From NCBI GenBank assembly GCA_016840245.1, contig JAEOST010000590.1:1-7773 (forward strand): 7,773 nt of DNA, read 5' to 3'. The notes under the pieces were generated by a model, which made no database searches, was not told the origin of the DNA, and saw only the letters and a program-made list of their open reading frames with translations. Both the position numbers and the translations under genes were made by a program. Positions 1-6,903 of the stretch are shown one piece after another. The stretch comes from Candidatus Thorarchaeota archaeon (GTDB lineage: Archaea > Asgardarchaeota > Thorarchaeia > Thorarchaeales > Thorarchaeaceae). Within the stretch, counting starts at the first letter, position 1, and every line of letters starts with the position of its first letter.

Positions 1-1063
1 CACCTGCAAGGCCAACAGCTGATTCGGGACAGAAGTCCATTCCTTCCATTTTTGCCACTATGTTTCTCATCGGGACTATCTCTCCCTCAGCAACAGCTAC
101 AGCTCCTCCACCAGATTTTCTAATTGCATGAAGAATCAATCTTCCAGCAAACGGACTTGGAACTCTAAGTCCATAGGCTAAGGTCTCTCCATTTGGCCAC
201 GGCTCAACAGTATCCAGTCCTTTCTCAAATGCATGAACAACAGGAGCACAGCCTCCACTTTGAGCAGCAAACATTCGTGGCCTCTCACTTCCGATGAGTC
301 CTAAGGATTCAAGCTCCTCGAAAGCTTTCCAAATTCCAATGATACCTGTCCCGCCTCCAGTAGGACATACAATTACATCTGGTATCTTCCACCCTAGTTG
401 TTCTGCGATTTCAAAACCAAGGGTCTTCTTGCCTTCAACACGATAAGGTTCCTTAGTTGTGGATAGAGATACCCACTCACCACTTCTCCTCTTCATCTCT
501 GCAGCACAGTCTGAGATGTTGCCATCAACCTTTACGATTTTAGCTCCATATAACTCACATTCATAGAAGAATGGAAATGGTGTGTCGGTTGGCATGAAGA
601 TATGGGCCTCTGCTCCTCCAGCAGCGCAGTATGCACTTGTTGATACTGCTGCATTTCCTGCTGATGGTAGTGCAAATGATTTGCACCCAAGTTCAAGATG
701 CTTGGAGATTGCCATACAGAGACCGCGATCCTTGAAGCTCGATGTTGGGTTTAATGATTCGTCCTTGAAGCGAAGCATCCTAAGACCAAGGTGTTTTCCA
801 ACGCCTCTAGAAATTCTGAGAGGTGTCCAACCCTCACCAAGACTAATCCAATACGTTGGTGATTTTACTGGAAGAAGCTGTGAATATCGCCACATAGAAT
901 TTGCATTTGATGGGAACAGTTCAGCCGCTAAGTCTTCCCTTACACTGTTAATATCATACCGAGCAAATAGTGGTGAACCGCACACGCAGTATGTAGCTCT
1001 ATCATCAGCTGAATGCTTCCGTCCACACTCTGGACACTCTAGATGAGATATGTGCGATATCAA
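1..1063 (-). CDS. thrC: Threonine synthase, C-terminus cut by window edge
   Basis: PLP-dependent enzyme converting O-phospho-L-homoserine to L-threonine and phosphate, the last step of threonine synthesis; cytoplasmic. I read this frame by hand: it is open without a stop from the left edge to a TGA at 1109-1111. About 354 residues are present. The N-terminus has a four-cysteine zinc ribbon (CPEC, then CVC about 20 residues later), usual in archaeal ThrC. The PLP lysine lies in NPTSSFKDRG, near residue 111 (codon 731-733). The phosphate-binding loop is PTGGGTG. The end of the visible part, KMEGMDFCPESA, matches the conserved C-terminal region, so roughly 40-50 residues are missing. No ATG is available. 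I chose the TTG at 1061-1063; TTG at 1073-1075 and GTG at 1091-1093 are alternatives. No clear Shine-Dalgarno is seen, so a leaderless or very short-leader message is likely. Cysteate synthase is a close relative and cannot be fully excluded. Confidence 0.93.
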   Translation of the reverse strand, partial: MISHISHLECPECGRKHSADDRATYCVCGSPLFARYDINSVREDLAAELFPSNANSMWRYSQLLPVKSPTYWISLGEGWTPLRISRGVGKHLGLRMLRFKDESLNPTSSFKDRGLCMAISKHLELGCKSFALPSAGNAAVSTSAYCAAGGAEAHIFMPTDTPFPFFYECELYGAKIVKVDGNISDCAAEMKRRSGEWVSLSTTKEPYRVEGKKTLGFEIAEQLGWKIPDVIVCPTGGGTGIIGIWKAFEELESLGLIGSERPRMFAAQSGGCAPVVHAFEKGLDTVEPWPNGETLAYGLRVPSPFAGRLILHAIRKSGGGAVAVAEGEIVPMRNIVAKMEGMDFCPESAVGLAG

Positions 1064-1073
1064 TTGTAGACCC

Positions 1074-1104
1074 AAATATACTTCGATACACACCGTTATA
1101 TGTA
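1074..1104. promoter_or_regulatory. Divergent promoter region with two TATA-like boxes
   Basis: The short gap between thrC and the ChlI-like gene holds two archaeal TATA-like elements. AAATATA at 1074-1080 on the plus strand would place transcription start near 1105, leaving a leader that contains the AGGAG of the ChlI-like gene. TACATATAA on the minus strand (1104 down to 1096) would place the thrC start near 1073, almost at its TTG codon. The positions fit a TATA box about 25-27 bases upstream of the start site. This is inference from spacing and composition; no start site is known. Confidence 0.35.
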
Positions 1105-1125
1105 TGTGTCACAATATGCCACTTT

Positions 1126-1130
1126 AGGAG
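1126..1130 (+). promoter_or_regulatory. Shine-Dalgarno AGGAG of the ChlI-like gene
   Basis: AGGAG lies ten bases before the TTG at 1141. There is no in-frame ATG or GTG upstream of that codon, so this site is what supports the TTG start. Confidence 0.65.
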
Positions 1131-1140
1131 AAAGTCCATC

Positions 1141-2334
1141 TTGGGTCAGTTGAAGCGCGCAATACTGCCATTCACTTCATTGGTAGGCCTTGAACGCCTG
1201 AAGCTAGCCCTCATTCTAAATGGAATAAACCCCCGCATCGGTGGGGTCCTGATATCGGGACCAAAGGGCACAGGAAAGACAACTCTAGTTCGAGCTCTTG
1301 CGGACCTTCTCCCAGAGGTTGAAGAGGTCGAAGACTGTCGTTTTGGTTGTAATCCAAATGGTGAAAGTGTTCTATGTGAAGAGTGTCAAACCAAACTAGA
1401 GGCAGGTAAGTCTCTCAAGACTCGTACTCGCAAAATGCGAGTAGTCAATCTACCACTTTCAGCAACCGAGGATCGTTTGATTGGTGCCTTAGATATTGAA
1501 CGTGTCCTGAAGGAAGGAATTCAAGCTCTTAGACCAGGTATCTTAGCAGAGGCTCATCAAAACGTACTCTATGTTGATGAGGTCAATCTACTTCCTGATC
1601 ATCTCGTTGATGACTTACTTGATGCTGCAGCAACAAAGGTCAATGTCATTGAACGAGAAGGTATCTCAATTTCTCATCCTTCTGATTTTGTACTAATTGG
1701 TACCCTCAATCCCGAAGAAGGTGAATTGAGACCTCAACTACTGGATAGGTTTCCACTACATGTGTCGGTTGGACGAACATTGTCTGTAGATGACAGGATG
1801 ACCTTGGTTAGACGTAACCTAGCTTTTGAGGATAATCCCGCTGCTTTCAGAAAAGAGTGGTCCGAGAAACAACAAAAACTACGTGACCGGATGGTGAAAG
1901 CCAAGACACTCCTCAATGATGTCAACCTTCCAGATCACCGATTACGTGCTATTGCCATGGCATGTGACGCACTAGAGGTGGATGGTGTCCGTCCTGACAT
2001 TATAATCAGTAAAGTTGCTATTACTAATGCAGCACTAGAGGGACGTACTGAGGTAATCCTTGATGATATGCAACTAGCTTCACAACTCACACTAAGTCAT
2101 AGAACTCGCAGAGGCGGCCTCCTCGAACCTCCCTCATCAGGTGACATTGACGAAGCAATTACTAAAGCAACTGCCATTACTCAGAAAGACGATCGAAGAA
2201 AATCGCCAACTGAATCCCCGTCTAAGGATAAGGATGAATCAGGACCGCGGCATAGTGGCGGTAGGTACGGTCGTCAAGAGAAGGTCTTGGAGACCGATAT
2301 GGCAGACGGCAAAAAAAAACGCCGAAGAAAATAA
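1141..2334 (+). CDS. ChlI-like AAA+ ATPase (Mg-chelatase subunit I family)
   Basis: AAA+ ATPase of the ChlI/BchI family, 397 residues. ChlI rings hydrolyse ATP together with a ChlD-type VWA partner to drive metal insertion or protein remodelling. Visible motifs: Walker A GPKGTGKTT at 40-48, Walker B VLYVDEVN at 142-149, sensor-1 asparagine in GTLNPEEGELRPQ (N190), and the arginine-finger region LLDRF (R203). The ChlI-type helical segment (DNPAAFRKEW onward, about 231-260) and the C-terminal lid with LPDHRLRA and RTRRGG follow. A four-cysteine cluster (C66, C70, C79, C82; Cx3C-x8-Cx2C) sits between Walker A and Walker B; a similar cluster occurs in some ChlI proteins and may bind metal. The last 50 residues are a charged, probably disordered tail ending in a K/R run. 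TTG start, supported by AGGAG. The VWA partner follows directly. No large chelatase subunit is in the window, so the client is unknown, and calling it Mg- or cobaltochelatase would be an over-reach. Confidence 0.92.
   Translation: MGQLKRAILPFTSLVGLERLKLALILNGINPRIGGVLISGPKGTGKTTLVRALADLLPEVEEVEDCRFGCNPNGESVLCEECQTKLEAGKSLKTRTRKMRVVNLPLSATEDRLIGALDIERVLKEGIQALRPGILAEAHQNVLYVDEVNLLPDHLVDDLLDAAATKVNVIEREGISISHPSDFVLIGTLNPEEGELRPQLLDRFPLHVSVGRTLSVDDRMTLVRRNLAFEDNPAAFRKEWSEKQQKLRDRMVKAKTLLNDVNLPDHRLRAIAMACDALEVDGVRPDIIISKVAITNAALEGRTEVILDDMQLASQLTLSHRTRRGGLLEPPSSGDIDEAITKATAITQKDDRRKSPTESPSKDKDESGPRHSGGRYGRQEKVLETDMADGKKKRRRK
2289..2301 (+). promoter_or_regulatory. GGAG plus ATG near the end of the ChlI-like gene
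   Basis: GGAG at 2289-2292 stands six bases before an ATG at 2299-2301, a near-ideal translation start. This ATG is in the ChlI frame and would give only 11 codons before TAA. It becomes a sensible start for the VWA gene only if the ribosome or polymerase shifts frame on the A-run at 2311-2319. Confidence 0.45.
2311..2319 (+). other. A9 homopolymer, candidate slippage site
   Basis: Nine consecutive A, read as AAA AAA AAA in the ChlI frame, with the ChlI stop TAA 12 bases later. A -1 shift here continues with TPKKIRNPQGDPIKG and runs straight into the membrane segment of the VWA protein. Runs of this length are known sites of transcriptional slippage and of -1 ribosomal frameshifting. They are also common places for a missed base in assembly. 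Which applies here cannot be told from one sequence. Confidence 0.5.
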
Positions 2335-2378
2335 GGAATCCACAGGGTGACCCAATCAAGGGAACTATCTGTGCCATC

Positions 2379-3809
2379 ATGATGGTCACTGCATTTGCTT
2401 TCTTTGCTTGGATCTATTTTGCACCCTTCAACTTTCTACTTGGTTCACCTCCTGCAACTTTTCCAAATCTACTGACACTCATCGTTGATACTATCATCTT
2501 TGCACCTATCTGGTATTTTGTGATTAGAAAGTGGCTCCGAACAATGACAAAGAGGAAAGGTGGACCTGCAGCAGGAATTGATGTTGTTGAACCCGGTTCA
2601 GGTATTCCAGAGCCTGGTGATGAATGGGGTCGTGCTACAAGACCTTACAGAGCTGGTGAGCCCTCGAAAATCATAGGTCCGAAGTCTGAACTTAGAGAGT
2701 CAATTGGAATTGATGCTGGCTTCTTTGTTAAGCTCCCTGACATTGACGCGGGTGAGGAGATTTTTGAACCGAAGGAGCTTCTGTCACGAGCTATGATTAG
2801 GTCCACCGTAACATCTGGTGGATGGGTACAAAAACGGGTGAGCTCGAGAGCTATGGGTTCACTCAAGACCTCGGACTCATCTCAGCAAGGACGTCCATTC
2901 CGAGCACGCCTGCCGCAGGGAGTGCCTCGCAGCATTAACTTGCCTGCAACAATTAGAGCTGCACTGGCAAGATTGGGACGTTATGACCCAACAAAAGGAC
3001 TTCAAATTTTACCCCAAGATGTTCGTGAGTCTGTCTTCACTGGTCGTGTTCCTCTCACGGTGATTCTTGTTATTGATGTCAGTATGTCAATGAAAGGAGC
3101 ATTATCTGAGGTTCGAAAGATTTTACGCAGAATTGAAACAGAGACCAGAGGTTCGAAAGATAGAATCGGAATAATCGCTTTCAAAGACAGTGGTGCTGTT
3201 GAAGTTCAGGCACCAACTACGAACTGGAATAAGGTGTACCGTGCTCTAGCTCGTCTGAAGATTTCAGGGTTATCACCTCTAGCTGAAGCCATGATGAAGT
3301 CACTAGAAACTGTAAAACGGGAACGAATGAGGAATCGTGATGTGGAGCCTCTGATTGTAATGATCAGTGACTTTGCACCAAATATTCCCCTTGCACAGTC
3401 AGTTGGTCCTGGTCATGCACGATATACACCAGTGAAGGACCTTGTGAAGGCAGCTCGCTTGGTACGTAAGGCGAATGTTCGTTTAGCTACAGTCAATGTT
3501 GACAAAGAACAGGCTCATTGGTCCAAGTTTCTCAAACGTCCTTACCATGAAGCCATTGAGCTTGCTACGACTCTTCGAATGAGAAAAGAGGGGCTCTATG
3601 ATATAGTTGAAACAATTCTGGCGATACCCGAATTTAGAGGGTCATTCAGCTCCTTTCTAGTCGCACGCGTTGGAGGAGGACGCACATTCCTTTTCCGAGA
3701 AGTCATGGAAATGCGATCTGTCTTAGGAACGTTTCTGAGTGGGAGTGTTACTAAAGCAAGACTTCGATCTCAGGAGCTAAAAGAAGCTGAAACCTACATC
3801 AGATGGTGA
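2379..3809 (+). CDS. Membrane-anchored ChlD-like VWA-domain protein
   Basis: Partner-type subunit for the preceding ChlI-like ATPase; 476 residues from the ATG at 2379. Two hydrophobic helices (about 2-22 and 31-49) form an N-terminal hairpin. The basic RKW/TKRK stretch after them predicts that the remainder is cytoplasmic. A linker (60-180) leads to the ChlD-type pre-VWA segment (about 180-222) and a VWA domain (about 224-380). The MIDAS site is visible: DVSMS (D233, S235, S237), then SGLSPLAEA, where S299 replaces the usual threonine, then SDFAPN (D331). IAFKDSGAVEVQAPT also matches ChlD proteins. The degenerate AAA domain of full-length ChlD is absent. The 2379 start is doubtful: its nearest purine-rich site (AAGGGA, 2358-2363) is 15 bases away. 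The frame is open upstream to 2265 with no ATG, GTG or TTG, and it encodes a basic pre-membrane segment. The real N-terminus may begin at ATG 2299 or be fused to the ATPase, via a shift at the A9 run. Confidence 0.88.
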   Translation: MMVTAFAFFAWIYFAPFNFLLGSPPATFPNLLTLIVDTIIFAPIWYFVIRKWLRTMTKRKGGPAAGIDVVEPGSGIPEPGDEWGRATRPYRAGEPSKIIGPKSELRESIGIDAGFFVKLPDIDAGEEIFEPKELLSRAMIRSTVTSGGWVQKRVSSRAMGSLKTSDSSQQGRPFRARLPQGVPRSINLPATIRAALARLGRYDPTKGLQILPQDVRESVFTGRVPLTVILVIDVSMSMKGALSEVRKILRRIETETRGSKDRIGIIAFKDSGAVEVQAPTTNWNKVYRALARLKISGLSPLAEAMMKSLETVKRERMRNRDVEPLIVMISDFAPNIPLAQSVGPGHARYTPVKDLVKAARLVRKANVRLATVNVDKEQAHWSKFLKRPYHEAIELATTLRMRKEGLYDIVETILAIPEFRGSFSSFLVARVGGGRTFLFREVMEMRSVLGTFLSGSVTKARLRSQELKEAETYIRW

Positions 3810-3966
3810 TTATAGTCTATCTCTATTAGTTTATTAGCGAGTACTAGATGCGTTGACCGCGCATCGTTCCAATATCAACTGGCGGCATAGTGAGTGAGGA
3901 GAGCCCCGTATGGGGTATCGATGAACCCACTTTTCATACGTCAGATACAGGACCGGTGCGCACCTA
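3810..3966 (+). other. Intergenic leader with three short inverted repeats
   Basis: This 157-base gap holds no credible gene. Three self-complementary elements stand in order: GATGCG and CGCATC around a seven-base loop (3847-3865), CCCC-GTAT-GGGG (3904-3915), and the perfect palindrome GGTGCGCACC (3955-3964), which ends two bases before the ATG of the next gene. TTTATTA at 3830-3836 is a possible TATA box that would start transcription near 3857-3860. There is no strong Shine-Dalgarno before the ATG. It could be a structured 5' leader or an operator region; no known riboswitch class was recognised. Confidence 0.4.
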
Positions 3967-4992
3967 ATGGAGTCGCCTATCTTGCTTCCAGGAAAATTAC
4001 CCCCTGAATTACTAGAGAGTCTTGTCTTCACATTTCTAGGAAAACGAGACCCCGATGTATTACTTGGACCCGCGATTGGTGAAGACGCTTCAGTGATACG
4101 GATTGGTGACTCAGTGCTAATTGCTGCTACTGACCCGATTACCGGCTCAGTGGAAGATGTTGGATGGTTGTCTGTTCATGTCAATGCCAACGATATAGCT
4201 ACCTTCGGTGTTAAACCGAGATGGTTCTTATCTTCAATATTACTACCTGCTGACTGTTCGAGTGAAGAAGTGGGCCGAATCATGAGTCAAATCGATTCTG
4301 CTGCCAAGAGTCTTGATATCGCTGTAGCTGGAGGTCATACTGAGATTACTGAGGGTATCACTAATCCAATCATTGCTGGCTTCATGCTAGGTGTTAGCGA
4401 CAAGGGTAAGTATGTTACATCCTCAGGAGCAAAACCTGGTGATGCAATTATTCTAACCAAGACAGTAGCTCTTGAAGGCACTTCGATTCTTGCATCGGAA
4501 GGTTGTGATTTTCTTACAAAACAACTGGGAGAAGTAGTAGTTCGGGAAGCACGAAAGATGAGAAACCAAATCAGTGTTGTCAAAGAAGGACTTGCTGCAT
4601 TTCAAACGGGATATGTTACAGCAATGCACGACCCTACCGAAGGTGGTATTGCTGGTGGTCTACATGAGTTATGTGATGCTAGCGGATCGGGATTTGAGAT
4701 TGATTTGGAAAGAATTCCAGTTCATGATTCCACACGACAAATCTGTGAGGCACTATCAATCAACATATTGGAGCTGATCAGCAGTGGGTGTATGCTAATC
4801 GCATGTGAGAAAGAGCATGCAGATGAGGTACAAGCAGCTATAGAATCAGTAGGGGTCCTAAGTACAATCATTGGATATACTGTAACGGATGTAAAACAGA
4901 GGACAATCAGGACCTCTGACGGTCCTGTTCAGTTAGCACGCCCAGACACGGATGCGTTATGGGATGCTTTGAAGAAAATCAGTCAGTCATGA
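3967..4992 (+). CDS. AIR synthase-related (HypE-like) protein
   Basis: Member of the PurM/HypE/ThiL/SelD superfamily, whose enzymes activate a substrate with ATP to form a phosphoryl intermediate; 341 residues, cytoplasmic. Visible motifs: KLPPELLESLVF near the N-terminus and GPAIGEDASVI (about residues 36-46), matching the usual glycine-rich GDDAAV segment. Then come DPITG, VNANDIATFGVKPRW for nucleotide and metal binding, AGGHTEIT, and HDPTEGGIAGGLHE at the start of the C-terminal domain. The protein ends in ALKKISQS and lacks the C-terminal cysteine on which true HypE carries the thiocarboxamide, so it is not a standard hydrogenase maturation HypE. It fits best an archaeal AIR-synthase-related subgroup of unknown substrate. 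The ATG is the only start in the open frame, which begins just after a TGA at 3922-3924. Its 3' end overlaps surE by 14 bases on the opposite strand. Confidence 0.88.
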   Translation: MESPILLPGKLPPELLESLVFTFLGKRDPDVLLGPAIGEDASVIRIGDSVLIAATDPITGSVEDVGWLSVHVNANDIATFGVKPRWFLSSILLPADCSSEEVGRIMSQIDSAAKSLDIAVAGGHTEITEGITNPIIAGFMLGVSDKGKYVTSSGAKPGDAIILTKTVALEGTSILASEGCDFLTKQLGEVVVREARKMRNQISVVKEGLAAFQTGYVTAMHDPTEGGIAGGLHELCDASGSGFEIDLERIPVHDSTRQICEALSINILELISSGCMLIACEKEHADEVQAAIESVGVLSTIIGYTVTDVKQRTIRTSDGPVQLARPDTDALWDALKKISQS

Positions 4993-5761
4993 ACTCCTTT
5001 ATTTTTTCTACCTCGCTCTCTCTTATTGTTTCAATTACTATAGGGCTTAGAGATACATTTCCATTCTTGAAAATCTCACATGCATCAGTACCTGGGCTTG
5101 GTTCAATTTCAGTGCCCTTTATCCAATAGTACGGACTACCATGAGGATCTATTCTTTTATCCACATCATTCGCGATTCTTAACCGCGTAGGTTTTGATAC
5201 AGCGATTCTAAATTCATCAGCAAGCTTCTTTGGGAAGTTGAGATTGAGAGCATCGATACCCTCAGGTAATCCTTTCTTCTTAACACGTCTGATGATTTCC
5301 ATTGATATCTCGCAAATCTTTGTGAAATCACCATCAATTTCAGTGTGTGAAAACCACTCGTCAGGATTTACTACTTGGGAAATTGCTATAGCTGGAAAGC
5401 CCAAGAATGCCGCTTCGAATGCTGCTCCAACTGTTCCACTCGTTAACATGCTCTGGTATCCAAGATTACCTCCTGAATTGATACCTGATACAAACAAGTC
5501 TATGTCTTTAAACATTGAAGAAGCGACAACAACGGAGTCAGCTGGTGAGCCAGTGTGAGTGTAGAGATCGATTCCATTCATTTTTCTCCTCTTGACAACT
5601 CTCAAAGGGGTGTTTAGTGTGAGACTCTTTCCAGTTGCACTACGTTGGCTATCTGGAACTACAACGACTAGTTCAAACTCCTTAGCAATAGATGAAGCAA
5701 GATTTTGCATTCCCATGCTATTTGGACCGTCATCATTTGTCAAACATATCTTGTATGTCAT
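4979..5761 (-). CDS. surE: 5'/3'-nucleotidase SurE
   Basis: Metal-dependent phosphatase that removes phosphate from nucleoside 5'- and 3'-monophosphates; cytoplasmic. The 260 residues match the family length. The N-terminus reads ICLTNDDGPNSMGM, with metal ligands D10 and D11. VVVPDSQRSATGKS supplies the ligand S41, and DLFVSGINSGGNLG supplies N95. GSPADS corresponds to the usual GTPADC, and SGTVGAAFEAAFLG is the conserved helix after the active site. All four expected metal ligands are present, so it should be active. The start is ATG at 5759-5761, with GGAG (5772-5775, minus strand) ten bases upstream. It follows wecB after 56 bases on the same strand and is probably co-transcribed with it, although a T6 run lies between. 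It overlaps the 3' end of the AIR-synthase-related gene by 14 bases, tail to tail. Confidence 0.97.
   Translation of the reverse strand: MTYKICLTNDDGPNSMGMQNLASSIAKEFELVVVVPDSQRSATGKSLTLNTPLRVVKRRKMNGIDLYTHTGSPADSVVVASSMFKDIDLFVSGINSGGNLGYQSMLTSGTVGAAFEAAFLGFPAIAISQVVNPDEWFSHTEIDGDFTKICEISMEIIRRVKKKGLPEGIDALNLNFPKKLADEFRIAVSKPTRLRIANDVDKRIDPHGSPYYWIKGTEIEPSPGTDACEIFKNGNVSLSPIVIETIRESEVEKIKEFMTD
4997..5008 (+). terminator. T-rich terminator candidate for the AIR synthase-related gene
   Basis: A pyrimidine stretch containing TTTA and a run of six T (5002-5007) begins a few bases after the stop at 4990-4992. Archaeal RNA polymerase terminates at such T-runs without needing a hairpin. The run lies inside the 3' end of surE, as is common for convergent genes. 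Confidence 0.4.
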
Positions 5762-5806
5762 TAGTCTGATTCTCCGTCGAATAGGTTGGTGCAGAGGTCT
5801 TCATCT

Positions 5807-5812
5807 AAAAAA
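5807..5812 (-). terminator. T6 run between wecB and surE, weak terminator candidate
   Basis: Read on the minus strand, six T follow the wecB stop codon (5818-5820) within a few bases. This could cause partial termination and lower surE expression relative to wecB. There is no supporting hairpin, and the run is short, so this is tentative. Confidence 0.25.
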
Positions 5813-5817
5813 GACTA

Positions 5818-6903
5818 CTAAAGCTCCTTCTCAAGAATATCAAGGATCTTTACTGATGCATCGCCTGCTCCATACGGGCAGGGTCTCTTCTTATCAAGCC
5901 CCTTCTTGATTGCATCCTTTATGCTCACGGTGAACTCATCAGGATTCACACCAACAATGGTAGCATGACCTGACTCAACGGCTTCATGACGTTCTGTGGA
6001 TGTGCGTAAAACAAACACACTCTTGTTTAATGACGGTGCAGTCACTTCCTCTTGGATACCCCCAGAGTCAGTCAATACAAAATCACAGGACTCCATAAGC
6101 TTTAGGAAATCAAGATACCCTGGTGGTTCTATAATGTGAATACGACCTGAAGCTTCTATTTTCTTCATCAAATCAAAGGCTTTCAATCGTGTTACAGTTC
6201 TGGGATGAGCTGCAAAGACAATGTCCATCTCGAGGTCTAATAAGCCCTTTACAAGCCCGTCTAGCGTGTCTTGTTTGTCAACGTTTTCTGCTCTGTGCAT
6301 TGTGAGTAGTACGAATTTCTTAAAACCAAGTCTTTCTGCAATGCTCTCTCTCTTACGAGCGACTGGAATCACGTCTTCGAGGGTGTCGATAACAGTATTT
6401 CCCGTTACGTAGATTTTACCCCAAACGTTTTCTTTCTCAAGAATACGTGCAGAATTATCAGTTGGAGCAAACAGGTAGCTAGAGATATGGTCTGTCAGTC
6501 GACGATTATGTTCCTCGGGCATTCTAATGTCATAACTTCTCAGACCTGCCTCAACATGTCCTACTGGTACATGAAGTTTAACTGACGCGAGAGCTGCACT
6601 CAGCACTGCATTAGTGTCTCCTTGCACTAATACTGCATCGGGTTTCTGGTTTTCTATCTCCTTTTCAACACCAACCAGTGCCTTAGCTGTTTGTTCAGCT
6701 TGAGTTCCAGAGCCAATCTGAAGATTCCGGTCGGGAGTTCTTAGTCCTAGGTCATCAAAGAATGAATCACTCATAAACTGTGAATAATGTTGACCTGTAT
6801 GAAGTAGGAATATCTCAACAGACCTTCGTTCTCCTTCCTGTACAATAGGAGCCATCTTGATAATCTCAGGTCTAGTACCGACAACAACAAGGAGTTTCAA
6901 CAT
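5818..6903 (-). CDS. wecB: UDP-N-acetylglucosamine 2-epimerase (non-hydrolysing)
   Basis: Interconverts UDP-GlcNAc and UDP-ManNAc, the precursor of ManNAc-type sugars in surface polysaccharides and archaeal N-glycans; cytoplasmic, GT-B fold. The 361 residues match the family. Motifs in order: GTRPEIIKMAP at the N-terminus, HTGQHYS, QGDTN (D96), GHVEAGLRS (E118), MPEEHNRR (E130, E131), VTGNTVIDT, LLTMHRAEN (H203), AAHPRT, and the C-terminal UDP-binding segment TDSGGIQEE with RTSTERHE. The expected catalytic acids and histidine are all present. I chose the ATG at 6901-6903, with AGGT eight bases upstream; an in-frame TTG one codon earlier (6904-6906) would add a single residue. It probably heads a unit with surE. 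No other glycan genes are visible, so the polymer it serves is unknown. Confidence 0.97.
   Translation of the reverse strand: MLKLLVVVGTRPEIIKMAPIVQEGERRSVEIFLLHTGQHYSQFMSDSFFDDLGLRTPDRNLQIGSGTQAEQTAKALVGVEKEIENQKPDAVLVQGDTNAVLSAALASVKLHVPVGHVEAGLRSYDIRMPEEHNRRLTDHISSYLFAPTDNSARILEKENVWGKIYVTGNTVIDTLEDVIPVARKRESIAERLGFKKFVLLTMHRAENVDKQDTLDGLVKGLLDLEMDIVFAAHPRTVTRLKAFDLMKKIEASGRIHIIEPPGYLDFLKLMESCDFVLTDSGGIQEEVTAPSLNKSVFVLRTSTERHEAVESGHATIVGVNPDEFTVSIKDAIKKGLDKKRPCPYGAGDASVKILDILEKEL

Noticed and set aside
582..1046. 154-residue plus-strand open frame
   Set aside because: It lies entirely opposite the thrC reading frame, which has clear family motifs; the plus-strand translation shows no recognisable domain.
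2141..2350. 69-residue open frame overlapping the end of the ChlI-like gene
   Set aside because: It is out of frame with clear ChlI sequence for most of its length. Its last part would be the ChlI tail only if the A-run had eight bases; considered, but the nine-base reading is what the sequence shows.
3108..3161. Exact 14-base direct repeat GAGGTTCGAAAGAT, copies 40 bases apart within the VWA gene
   Set aside because: The copies are read in different frames and lie inside a conserved domain. One 14-base match in 7.7 kb is not far from chance.
3847..3966. tRNA or C/D box RNA in the gap
   Set aside because: No cloverleaf with T-loop signature and no paired C and D boxes could be found on either strand.
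3834..4031. 65-residue minus-strand open frame over the leader before the AIR-synthase-related gene
   Set aside because: It runs into the conserved N-terminus of that gene on the other strand and has no family features; the gap is better explained as non-coding.
5238..5558. 106-residue plus-strand open frame opposite surE
   Set aside because: Shadow of surE, whose motifs are complete on the minus strand.
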